From positions 1 through 26,747 of the forward strand of contig BNTT01000031.1 of NCBI GenBank assembly GCA_025996815.1: 26,747 nucleotides of DNA, in the 5' to 3' direction. Position numbers and translations under genes: made by a program. Below the pieces are notes generated by a model. The model was not told where the DNA came from and did not search any database. It worked only from the letters and a program-made list of their open reading frames with translations. Origin of the DNA: Bacteroidia bacterium. Lineage in GTDB: Bacteria > Bacteroidota > Bacteroidia > Bacteroidales > Azobacteroidaceae. Below, in pieces: positions 9,004 to 16,097 of the stretch. Each line of letters opens with the position of its first letter. Positions within the stretch are counted from its first letter, which is position 1.

Positions 9004-9702
9004 TTATTTTTGTTTTGCGCGTTCGATGTATTTTTCAATCGCGTTGGCGGTGGCAAATTCGGGGTATTCGGCTTGAATTTGGGTGTAGATTTTCAATGCC
9101 TTTGCGTTGTCGCCCAGATTGCCGTATATATCCGCTGCCTTGTTCAAAAACACGGGGCTTAATGCCTTGTTGTTGGCTTTTTTGGCTGCCTGCTGGAAAT
9201 AGTTGATGCCCTCTGTCGGCTTTTCGAGCGAAACGTAGCAATCGCCAATAGCCGCAAGCACCTGTGCTGCAAACAGTTGGTCGGTTGCGTCGTAGTCCGT
9301 CAAATTTTCCAGCGCGGCTGTGTAATCGCCCAAATGCGCCTGACAAAGCCCTGCGTATGCCTTCGCCAAATTGCCGGAAGCGGTGCCGCTGTATTCGTCG
9401 GCGATTTCCAAAAATCCGGCGAACCCAATGCTGTCGCCATTCAGAGCCAATGCCCACTGCTGGTATTCAAACGCCGATTGTGCGGGATACAATGCCGCCT
9501 GAGCCTCATTTTCTTTCGGCACCAAATAGAGGTGGCGGAAAGCAAAATAGCCCACAATAATCACGAAGACAGCCACCACGACTGTCACCACGGTTTTCAA
9601 ATGTTTTTCCAAAAACTTGTCAGTCTTGGAAAGGATTTCTCCGACACTCTTTTCTGCTTGTGCCACGCTGTCAGTGGCTGTTGTTGTTGTCTTATTTGCC
9701 AT
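9004..9702 (-). CDS. Membrane-anchored tetratricopeptide-repeat protein (YfgM-like layout)
   Basis: 232 residues. A polar N-terminus of about 35 residues is followed by one membrane segment (about 37-57, TVVTVVVAVFVIIVGYFAF). The rest is helical TPR repeats, e.g. AKAYAGLCQAHLGDYTAALENL, QVLAAIGDCYVSLEKPTEGI and NKAADIYGNLGDNAKALKIYTQI. This is the layout of YfgM/AncA-like proteins, with a single N-terminal anchor and periplasmic TPRs, which in E. coli work with the periplasmic chaperone network. In Bacteroidota such a gene is often found next to ribH, as here. The precise role is not known from the sequence. Confidence 0.85.
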   Translation of the reverse strand: MANKTTTTATDSVAQAEKSVGEILSKTDKFLEKHLKTVVTVVVAVFVIIVGYFAFRHLYLVPKENEAQAALYPAQSAFEYQQWALALNGDSIGFAGFLEIADEYSGTASGNLAKAYAGLCQAHLGDYTAALENLTDYDATDQLFAAQVLAAIGDCYVSLEKPTEGINYFQQAAKKANNKALSPVFLNKAADIYGNLGDNAKALKIYTQIQAEYPEFATANAIEKYIERAKQK

Positions 9703-9730
9703 TTTATATCATTTTTTTTGTTTCAGGCTG

Positions 9731-9760
9731 CAAAGATACGAAATAATTATGAATTACAAA
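9731..9760 (-). promoter_or_regulatory. Promoter of the TPR gene
   Basis: On the minus strand TATCTTTG (9738-9731) fits TAnnTTTG, with TTTG (9760-9757) 18 nt upstream. The -33 element lies inside the 18-bp direct repeat at 9744-9761. Confidence 0.55.
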
Positions 9761-9761
9761 A
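9744..9761 (+). repeat. 18-bp direct repeat, left copy, flanking the ATPase block
   Basis: TAATTATGAATTACAAAA, identical and in the same orientation to 12695-12712. The two copies bracket both ATPase genes. The sequence is related to the AATTACGAATTAC repeat family found elsewhere in the window. Confidence 0.8.
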
Positions 9762-9796
9762 TAAGAAATAAAAAAAAATAAAAGTTAGTGTTTGTG

Positions 9797-11089
9797 TTAC
9801 AAACAGAAAACAGCATACAGCGGCACGGATTTGATATTATTCTCAAAGCCAAAATTTTTGGCGGAAATGCGGATGGAATAATCCGGCTTATACTTTGCCA
9901 CATAGAGATTCAAACTGCGCGAACGATTGTTTTCCGACGATTTTACCTCAACCGGAATGATTTTTCCGTTTCTATCCTGAAAAATAAAATCAACTTCCGC
10001 CTTACCCTCCGATTCCCAATAATGCGGTTCGTAACCGTTCTGATTCAATGCCATAAAAACATAATTTTCAGCCAATGCACCTTTAATAGTATCAAAACCC
10101 GAAAAATCGCTTAATAAAACATTGTGTGGAAGCGAATATTTCGACGACAGCAAACCTGCGTCCGTGAGATATGCCTTGAACGAATTGTGCTGCGCAAACA
10201 ATTCCAAAGGGAATTTGCCTTCGGTCACTTTCACGCATTTGCGCACAATTCCCGCTGCCTGCAACCAGTCGAGCGGGGCTTCATATTCATAAGCCCGCGC
10301 TCCGGTTTTTATAATTTTATACTGAAACTTGTGATTTTCCTTTGCCAACTGCGCCGGAATACTGTTGAAAGCCGCCAAAATCCGGTTCGTTTCCGTCGGT
10401 TGCGCATATTTCACCATATCGGCAATGTAGGCATCGTTGATATTATGTTGCAAAACCGAAATAATGTCAAAATCCTTGTTATTAACATATTCACGAACGA
10501 TTTGCGGCATTCCGCCTGTTAAAAGATAAAGTTTGTAGAAGTCCAAAAAATCGGTGTGAGCCGTGAATTTACTGTTTGTTTCAAAACATTCGCGGATAAG
10601 TTCCGCGCCGCTTTTCCTGCCCAAAGCCCAAAGAAATTCCTCAAAATCAAGCGGATAAAGCATAATCCTGTCAATTTTGCCGACAGGGAACGAAAATTTT
10701 GAGCGATTGAGCGTAACACCCAAAAGACTTCCTGCCGCAGCAATGTGATATTGCGGTGCATCTTCGCAAAAATATTTCAGCGAAGTCAAAGCCCGCTCGC
10801 AGGCTTGCACTTCGTCGAAAATCAGCAAGGTATCATCAGGAAAAATGGGTTCACCCTTTTTGACCGACAATTCCCGAATAATTCGGACAGGATTCAAATC
10901 ACGCTCAAAAATCTCGTGCAATTCGGAATAATTTTCAAAATTTAGATACACGACATTTTTGTAATGCGCTTTGCCAAATTCCAACAAGCCATGCGTCTTG
11001 CCAACCTGACGTGCTCCGGTAACTATCAATGGCATTCTGCTTGCAGAATTTTTCCATTTCAAAAGTTGTTGTGTAAACTTACGTTCCAT
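9797..11089 (-). CDS. AAA-type ATPase with C-terminal DUF4143 domain (paralogue A)
   Basis: 430 residues. N-terminal ATPase domain: Walker A GARQVGKT (25-32), Walker B LLIFDEVQ (88-95), and a sensor-like AAAGSLLGV. The C-terminal DUF4143 region has the motif GKAEVDFIF followed by IIPVEVK, which looks like a restriction-endonuclease-type fold (Asp, then Glu-x-Lys). These proteins are very common in Bacteroidota and archaea, and their cellular role is unsettled. It is a paralogue of the next gene upstream (11223-12518): same length, conserved motifs, and an identical last 27 residues. It has its own palindrome-bearing promoter region (11116-11152), so it is probably transcribed separately. Confidence 0.88.
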   Translation of the reverse strand: MERKFTQQLLKWKNSASRMPLIVTGARQVGKTHGLLEFGKAHYKNVVYLNFENYSELHEIFERDLNPVRIIRELSVKKGEPIFPDDTLLIFDEVQACERALTSLKYFCEDAPQYHIAAAGSLLGVTLNRSKFSFPVGKIDRIMLYPLDFEEFLWALGRKSGAELIRECFETNSKFTAHTDFLDFYKLYLLTGGMPQIVREYVNNKDFDIISVLQHNINDAYIADMVKYAQPTETNRILAAFNSIPAQLAKENHKFQYKIIKTGARAYEYEAPLDWLQAAGIVRKCVKVTEGKFPLELFAQHNSFKAYLTDAGLLSSKYSLPHNVLLSDFSGFDTIKGALAENYVFMALNQNGYEPHYWESEGKAEVDFIFQDRNGKIIPVEVKSSENNRSRSLNLYVAKYKPDYSIRISAKNFGFENNIKSVPLYAVFCL

Positions 11090-11115
11090 TTTATGTTGTT
11101 TCGCTACATTTTTAT

Positions 11116-11152
11116 GTTCCTAAAAATGCAAAGGTACAACATTTTTTGGAAC
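11116..11152 (-). promoter_or_regulatory. Palindromic operator around the promoter of ATPase paralogue A
   Basis: GTTCCTAAAAATG (11116-11128) and CATTTTTTGGAAC (11140-11152) are reverse complements with one mismatch. The 11-nt spacer holds TACCTTTG on the minus strand (11136-11129), a perfect -7 element for the ATPase gene that starts at 11089. The same palindrome precedes the second ATPase gene. Confidence 0.7.
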
Positions 11153-11222
11153 TAACGAAATTTTTGACTAAATTTTATCCTATTTATTTTCCAGCACTTG
11201 TTGCAATCAATTATCAATCAAA

Positions 11223-12518
11223 TTACAGGCAGAAAACAGCGTACAGCGGCACAGATTTGATGTTATTTTCAAAGCCGAAATTTTTGGCGGAAATGCGGAT
11301 GGAATAGGGCGATTTGTATTTTTCGGCAAATACACCCAAACTTTTTGAGCGGTTGCGCCGTCCTTTTTTGACTTCAATCGGGATTACTTCCGTTTCTTTT
11401 TGCAGCACAAAGTCAACTTCCGCCTTGCCTTCGCTGTTCCAGTAATACAAATTATATTCTTTCGCGGCAAAACATTGCGCCACATAGTTTTCCGTCATCG
11501 CGCCGAGAAAAGTATTGTCTTCGTCAACAGACGAAAGTATTGTTTGCAACGGCATTTCGCAACGCAGCGTAAGCAGTCCAATATCAGCCATATACAACTT
11601 AAAATTTATCAAATCCATATAGGCGTTTATCGGAATGTAGCCGTGTTCCAATCGCTGGCATTTCATTACAATTCTTGCCTGTTTCAGCCATTCTATCGCC
11701 TCGCCGAAAATCGTAGCCGTGCCGCCGCGCTGCACAACTTTGTATTGAAATTTGCTGTTTTCTTTGGCAAGTTGCGATGGAATGGAAAAATAGCACGCAT
11801 TGATTTTAATGCTCGTGGCAGGCGTTGCGTATTTCGACATATCGGCAATGTATTCGTTAATTATCTTGTGCTGAACTTGTTGCACAGATAAAAAACTGTC
11901 CGTCTCAATAAAAGTTTTGACTGCGGCAGGCATTCCGCCAACGATAAAATAGTGTTGATATAATTGCAACGCCAACTCGTGCAGCCCTTTATTCATCGGC
12001 TCATTGGCAGCATAGCACTTTTTAATTTCCTCGCAAAGCAATCCTCTGTCTAACGCCCAAAGAAACTCCTCAAAATCAAGCGGATACATATTCAATTCAT
12101 CGACTTTCCCCACAGGAAACGAGTATTTTTCGCGATGAATTGCCACGCCCAACAGACTTCCTGCCGTCACAACGTGATATTCGGGCGCAAGTTCGCAAAA
12201 ATATTTCAGCGAAGTCAATGCCCGCTCGCACGCTTGAATTTCGTCAAAGAAAATCAGCGTTTTCCCTGCTGTAATCTTTTGCTGTTTAAGCCCTTCAATG
12301 TATTGAATGATACGTTGCGGTGTCAAATCCCTGTCGATAAACTCACGCAAAGTCCCTTCCATTTCCATATTCAGAAGCACATAATTTTCAAAATGTTCCT
12401 TTCCAAACTGTTCAATAATGTAGGTCTTGCCCACCTGACGTGCGCCATTTACAATCAACGGCATACGATTTTTGCTGTTTTTCCACTCAACGAGCGAATC
12501 CGACATTTTTCGTTTCAT
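11223..12518 (-). CDS. AAA-type ATPase with C-terminal DUF4143 domain (paralogue B)
   Basis: 431 residues, same architecture as paralogue A: Walker A GARQVGKT (25-32), Walker B TLIFFDEIQ (87-95), VTAGSLLGV as sensor, DUF4143 with AEVDFVLQ and VIPIEVKKG. The two proteins agree strongly in the ATPase core and at the last 27 residues but differ widely between, so the duplication is old. It lies 133 nt upstream of paralogue A on the same strand. Its promoter carries a perfect 14-bp palindrome. A self-regulating ATPase pair is an inference from the shared operators; the proteins show no obvious helix-turn-helix. Confidence 0.88.
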   Translation of the reverse strand: MKRKMSDSLVEWKNSKNRMPLIVNGARQVGKTYIIEQFGKEHFENYVLLNMEMEGTLREFIDRDLTPQRIIQYIEGLKQQKITAGKTLIFFDEIQACERALTSLKYFCELAPEYHVVTAGSLLGVAIHREKYSFPVGKVDELNMYPLDFEEFLWALDRGLLCEEIKKCYAANEPMNKGLHELALQLYQHYFIVGGMPAAVKTFIETDSFLSVQQVQHKIINEYIADMSKYATPATSIKINACYFSIPSQLAKENSKFQYKVVQRGGTATIFGEAIEWLKQARIVMKCQRLEHGYIPINAYMDLINFKLYMADIGLLTLRCEMPLQTILSSVDEDNTFLGAMTENYVAQCFAAKEYNLYYWNSEGKAEVDFVLQKETEVIPIEVKKGRRNRSKSLGVFAEKYKSPYSIRISAKNFGFENNIKSVPLYAVFCL

Positions 12519-12543
12519 ATTTTTGAAATTTTGAAATTCGCTG

Positions 12544-12594
12544 CAAAATTACTAAAATGTTCCTAAAAATCAAAATATTCTGATTTTTAGGAAC
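12544..12594 (-). promoter_or_regulatory. Promoter and perfect palindromic operator of ATPase paralogue B
   Basis: On the minus strand the -7 element TAATTTTG (12551-12544) and -33 TTTG (12574-12571) are 19 nt apart. A perfect 14-bp inverted repeat, GTTCCTAAAAATCA (12559-12572) and TGATTTTTAGGAAC (12581-12594) with an 8-nt spacer, covers the -33 element. Confidence 0.75.
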
Positions 12595-12601
12595 GTTTTA
12601 A

Positions 12602-12697
12602 TCAATTCCACTCAAAAATATCGAACAAACTGGTGTGATAATCATCGGGACAAGGCATAAACGTAGCGTGGACACTATGCTGAACTGAGGCTGCTAA
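12602..12697 (-). pseudogene. Possible C-terminal remnant of a lost gene
   Basis: A 31-codon minus-strand frame, closed at its upstream end by a TAA codon, contains a stretch with the feel of real protein (HATFMPCPDDYHTSLFDI, then FEWN and stop). There is no good start codon except an internal ATG. I do not recognise the family. It lies between the palindrome and the right-hand direct repeat, so it may be debris carried with or split by the ATPase block. Confidence 0.25.
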
Positions 12698-12712
12698 TTA
12701 TGAATTACAAAA
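12695..12712 (+). repeat. 18-bp direct repeat, right copy
   Basis: Exact copy of 9744-9761 in the same orientation, just before the trxA promoter. Confidence 0.8.
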
Positions 12713-12727
12713 AAAATATTTTTATGA

Positions 12728-12759
12728 TTTGCACAATAAAAAAATAACTCTTACCTTTG
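12728..12759 (+). promoter_or_regulatory. Promoter of trxA
   Basis: TTTG at 12728-12731 and TACCTTTG at 12752-12759, 20 nt apart, match the Bacteroidota consensus. The trxA start is 47 nt downstream. Confidence 0.8.
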
Positions 12760-12806
12760 TGGGGTGAAGTACGTGAAAAAAAGGAACAATATATAGATAA
12801 TAAATT

Positions 12807-13121
12807 ATGGTACAGCAAGTTACTGGTGATAATTTCAAAGAGTTGTTGGAGGGCGGCAAGCCGTTGGTGGTGGATTTTTGGGCTGAATGGTGCGGTCCGT
12901 GCAAGGCGATTGCGCCCAGCATCCACGAATTGCAGTCGGAATACGCGGGCAAAGTGGAAATCGGCAAGTGCAATGTTGATGACGACGTTGATTTAGCCGC
13001 CGAATTTCGTATTATGAGCATCCCCACCATTTTGTTTTTCAAAAATGGTGAGTTAGCGGATAAAATCGTTGGCGCGGCAAGCAAGGATGCCATCGACGCC
13101 AAAATTAAAGCTCTGCTTTAA
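12807..13121 (+). CDS. trxA: Thioredoxin
   Basis: 104 residues, the usual size for a cytoplasmic thioredoxin, with no signal peptide. It has the redox centre WCGPC (28-32) after VVDFWAE, and the cis-proline loop in RIMSIPTILFF. It reduces disulfides in proteins such as ribonucleotide reductase and peroxiredoxins, with NADPH from thioredoxin reductase. It has its own promoter. The TAA stop is directly followed, without any gap and in the same frame, by the TTG start proposed for the next gene. Confidence 0.97.
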   Translation: MVQQVTGDNFKELLEGGKPLVVDFWAEWCGPCKAIAPSIHELQSEYAGKVEIGKCNVDDDVDLAAEFRIMSIPTILFFKNGELADKIVGAASKDAIDAKIKALL

Positions 13122-13685
13122 TTGGAAAACGACATCAAACAAGCCATTGAGGTGTTGCGTGGGGGTGGAGTGATTCTCTATCCCACCGACACGGTGTGGG
13201 GAATCGGTTGCGATGCAACCAATGACGATGCCGTGCGCCGCATCTACGATATTAAGCAGCGGGCAGACACGAAGGCGATGCTCGTGCTGATTGATTCGAC
13301 CGCCAAACTTGATTATTATGTGAGCGAATTGCCCGACATCGCTCTCGACGTGATTGATGTTGCCGACAAGCCGCTGACAATCGTCTATTCGGGTGCGCGC
13401 AATGTGGCAGCCTCGCTCATTGCCGCAGACGGCACATTGGGTATCCGCGTTACCCAAGAATCGTTCTCTCACGCCTTGTGTCAGCGGTTGAGACGACCGT
13501 TGGTGTCCACATCAGCCAACATCAGCGGGCAACCCACGCCGGCTAATTTCGCCGAGATTGCGCCCGAAATCAAAAATGCCGTCGATTTTGTCGTCACATA
13601 CCGACAGTCCGACACAAGCAAAGCCACCCCATCCGCTATCATCCAATTAGGCGCAGGGGGACTTGTGAAAGTTATCAGGATTTGA
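13122..13685 (+). CDS. tsaC: L-threonylcarbamoyladenylate synthase (TsaC/YrdC/Sua5 family)
   Basis: 187 residues from a TTG start at 13122. It shows the YrdC domain: GGGVILYPTDTVWGIGCDA (14-32), IYDIKQRADTKAMLVL, and RPLVSTSANISGQPTP near residue 127. The family makes threonylcarbamoyl-AMP from threonine, bicarbonate and ATP for the universal t6A37 modification of ANN-decoding tRNAs. The length is that of the short, YrdC-only form. The start is chosen because the family's first helix begins right here and no ATG exists upstream within the frame except trxA itself. It converges on the tonB gene with an 11-nt overlap. Confidence 0.92.
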   Translation: MENDIKQAIEVLRGGGVILYPTDTVWGIGCDATNDDAVRRIYDIKQRADTKAMLVLIDSTAKLDYYVSELPDIALDVIDVADKPLTIVYSGARNVAASLIAADGTLGIRVTQESFSHALCQRLRRPLVSTSANISGQPTPANFAEIAPEIKNAVDFVVTYRQSDTSKATPSAIIQLGAGGLVKVIRI

Positions 13686-14379
13686 CTCCCAATTGAAAAA
13701 CAATCGGGTGGTAGCACTTCACGCGCACCGGCTTGCCGCCTTCCACGCCGGGCACCCATGGGGGCATCGCCTGAAACACGCGCAGCACCTCCTCATTCAA
13801 GTCGGCAAACGCGCCCTGCTCAATGACAATATTAGTGACGGAGCCGTTTTTTTCCACAACAAACGAGCACCAGACGCGCCCTTGCCGTTTTTCGCTGACT
13901 GCGGAGGCGGGATATTTGGTGTGTAGAAACAAATAACGATTCAGTTCGCTCAACCCGCCCGGAAACGTTGGCATCGCATCCGGCTCGGTGGAGAGTGGCT
14001 CCGGCGGCTCCGGAGCGGGGGGGGGAGCGGGAGGCGGCTCTTCCGGTTGCGCCTCCACAGGCACTTCTTCGGGCAACTCCATAGGCTCTTCTTTCACCAC
14101 CTTATAATCTTCGTGGACGATGGCGGGAGGCGTTTCGATTTTTTTTGGTTTCACTTCGGTCGCCTCAACGGCGGCAGGGATATTGGGCGTAACGATGGGC
14201 GCGGTCAATTCCGATTCGATGTAAATAACCGACAGGTCGAAATCTTCGGGCGAAGGCTCGGTGTCGAAACTCCATTCCAACGCCACAAACAGTGTGGAGA
14301 GGGCAAAAACCAGCCCCAGCACCAAAAAAGTGCCGCGCTCGTTTTCCAAATTTGCCTGTGCTGCCTTTTTTATTTCCAT
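13675..14379 (-). CDS. TonB-family energy transducer
   Basis: 234 residues. A short cytoplasmic segment is followed by one membrane helix (about 17-35, GTFLVLGLVFALSTLFVAL), then a Pro/Glu-rich periplasmic linker (about 85-135, including PPPAPPPAPEPPEP), then the C-terminal TonB domain (FPGGLSELNRYLFLHTKYP, QGRVWCSFVVEKNGSV, AMPPWVPGVEGGKPVRVKC). It carries proton-motive energy from ExbB/ExbD to outer-membrane receptors such as the SusC protein of this window; exbBD are not here. It starts one nucleotide after the ilvE stop, so the two are co-transcribed. Confidence 0.93.
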   Translation of the reverse strand: MEIKKAAQANLENERGTFLVLGLVFALSTLFVALEWSFDTEPSPEDFDLSVIYIESELTAPIVTPNIPAAVEATEVKPKKIETPPAIVHEDYKVVKEEPMELPEEVPVEAQPEEPPPAPPPAPEPPEPLSTEPDAMPTFPGGLSELNRYLFLHTKYPASAVSEKRQGRVWCSFVVEKNGSVTNIVIEQGAFADLNEEVLRVFQAMPPWVPGVEGGKPVRVKCYHPIVFQLGVKS

Positions 14380-14380
14380 T

Positions 14381-15397
14381 TTACAGAATCGTCACCCAGC
14401 CATATTTATCCTCCGCATCGCCATATTGGATGGCGCGCAATTGCTTATAGAGTTTTTCGCAGATGACACCCGGCTTGCCGTCAGCCGAAAAGATATACGA
14501 TTTGTTTTCTGCCACATCATCGACCCGCTGAATCGGCGAAATGACCGCCGCGGTGCCACACATACCGGCTTCTTCAAAGGTCGCCAATTCTTCGACCGGA
14601 ACAGCGCGCCGTTCAACGCGCATCCCCGCATCCTCCGCCAGTTGAATCAGGCTCTTGTTGGTTATCGACGGCAAAATAGACGTCGATTGAGGGGTGATGT
14701 AAGTGTTGTTTTTGATGCCGAAAAAGTTGGCGGGACCACACTCGTCGATGTATTTTTTCTCCCGCGCATCCAAATACAGCACGGCGGAATAGCCGCCTTC
14801 GTGGGCTTTTGTGCCGGCTACCAAACTCGCCGCGTAGTTTCCGCCCACCTTAATCGTGCCCGTCCCCAGCGGTGCCGCGCGGTCGTATTCGCGATAAATC
14901 ACCACCGGCGTGGTCTTAAATCCTTCCTTGAAATAGGGTCCCACAGGGGTTACAAACAGCACAAAGGTGTATTCTGTTGCCGGTTTCACGCCCACCTGCG
15001 CCGACGTGCCAATCAGCAGCGGGCGTATATATAAGGACGCACCGCTTTCGCAGGGCGGCACAAAGCGTTCATTGCGTTTGACCGCCTCCACAACGGCTTT
15101 TTCAAACAGTTCGACGGGCAATTCTGCCATCATAATGCCGCGAGAGGATTCCTGCATACGGAGGGCATTTTCACGCATCCGAAAAATGCGGATTTTGTTG
15201 TCCTTCCCGCGAAAGGCTTTCAGACCCTCAAACGATTCCTGCCCATAGTGCAGGCAAGTGCTCGCGATGTGCAAGTTCAAAAATTCGGAGTCCGTGATTT
15301 CCAAATCACTCCACTTGCCGTCTCGATAGTGTGAGCGGACGTTATAGTCCGTTTTCATGTAGCCAAAAGTCAAATCCGACCAATTGATTGTTTCCAT
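14381..15397 (-). CDS. ilvE: Branched-chain amino acid aminotransferase
   Basis: 338 residues, a class IV PLP aminotransferase of the longer type. Visible motifs are YGQESFEGLKAFRG (51-64), the YIRPLLIGTSAQVGV stretch (123-137), the PLP lysine in GTIKVGGNYAAS (Lys183), and the DECGPANFFG motif (218-227). It interconverts valine, leucine and isoleucine with their 2-oxo acids, using glutamate/2-oxoglutarate. It is the first gene of a two-gene unit with tonB and has a -7 element about 30 nt upstream. Confidence 0.96.
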   Translation of the reverse strand: METINWSDLTFGYMKTDYNVRSHYRDGKWSDLEITDSEFLNLHIASTCLHYGQESFEGLKAFRGKDNKIRIFRMRENALRMQESSRGIMMAELPVELFEKAVVEAVKRNERFVPPCESGASLYIRPLLIGTSAQVGVKPATEYTFVLFVTPVGPYFKEGFKTTPVVIYREYDRAAPLGTGTIKVGGNYAASLVAGTKAHEGGYSAVLYLDAREKKYIDECGPANFFGIKNNTYITPQSTSILPSITNKSLIQLAEDAGMRVERRAVPVEELATFEEAGMCGTAAVISPIQRVDDVAENKSYIFSADGKPGVICEKLYKQLRAIQYGDAEDKYGWVTIL

Positions 15398-15427
15398 ATT
15401 TTTTTAGGTATTCTTCAAAATTTGCTG

Positions 15428-15435
15428 CAAAGTTA
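15428..15435 (-). promoter_or_regulatory. -7 element of the ilvE promoter
   Basis: TAACTTTG on the minus strand fits TAnnTTTG. No clear TTTG is seen at the -33 distance. Confidence 0.45.
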
Positions 15436-15458
15436 CGAAATAATTAATAAATTTTTCG

Positions 15459-15466
15459 TACCTTTG
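15459..15466 (+). promoter_or_regulatory. -7 element of the outer-membrane barrel gene promoter
   Basis: TACCTTTG is a perfect -7 element 28 nt before the start codon at 15495. It is divergent from the ilvE element 24 bp away. No -33 TTTG is visible. Confidence 0.5.
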
Positions 15467-15494
15467 CCCAAAATTTCTAATTAAAAACAAATTT

Positions 15495-16094
15495 ATGAAA
15501 CGAATTATTTTAGTAGCAGCGTTAGCTGTATGTGCGTTTGGAAATGTTCAGGCGCAGTTTGGGTGGGGTCTTAAAGCCGGTGTAAACCTCATTGATGCCG
15601 AGGTTAGCGGCGGTACTGAAAACTTTAAGTCGTCCAACTTGACAGGATTTCAGGTTGGTCCGATGATTGAGTTGATGGTGCCCGTGATTGGCATTGGTGT
15701 GGATGCCGCAGTATTGTACTCTCAGGACGGGTTTAAAGTTGCAGGAGAGGAGTTTACAAACAGAAACTTGTTAGTGCCGGTCAATTTGAAGTACAAATTG
15801 AGTTTTCTGGGATTGATTGGGGCGTATGCCACTGCCGGTCCGTATGTCAAACTCAAACTGAGCAGTGATGATTTTAACCTTGCAGGGTTTGAGAATGCTG
15901 CCAAAGCCAAATCGTTTGGTGCCGGATTAAATTTCGGTTTGGGCATCGAATTGCTGAGCCATCTGCAAGTGGGAGCCAATTACCAATTGGGATTGACGGA
16001 CAACTACGGCGAGGCAACAAAACTTGATTTGGCAAAGGAGGCTATCGGGGGCAAAAGTAGAGGCTGGGTGATTTCTGCCGCATACTTGTTCTAA
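15495..16094 (+). CDS. Small outer-membrane beta-barrel protein
   Basis: 199 residues with a clear signal peptide (MKRIILVAALAVCAFGNVQA, cut before Gln21). The mature part alternates hydrophobic and polar residues in about eight strands (GWGLKAGVNLIDA, LTGFQVGPMIELMV, IGVDAAVLYSQDG, FGAGLNFGLGIELL, LQVGANYQLGLTD) and ends in SAAYLF with a terminal Phe, the outer-membrane insertion signal. It fits the PorT/OmpW-like eight-stranded barrel family common in Bacteroidota; the function is unknown. priA begins 3 nt after its stop codon, so the two are probably one transcript. Confidence 0.85.
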   Translation: MKRIILVAALAVCAFGNVQAQFGWGLKAGVNLIDAEVSGGTENFKSSNLTGFQVGPMIELMVPVIGIGVDAAVLYSQDGFKVAGEEFTNRNLLVPVNLKYKLSFLGLIGAYATAGPYVKLKLSSDDFNLAGFENAAKAKSFGAGLNFGLGIELLSHLQVGANYQLGLTDNYGEATKLDLAKEAIGGKSRGWVISAAYLF

Positions 16095-16097
16095 ATT

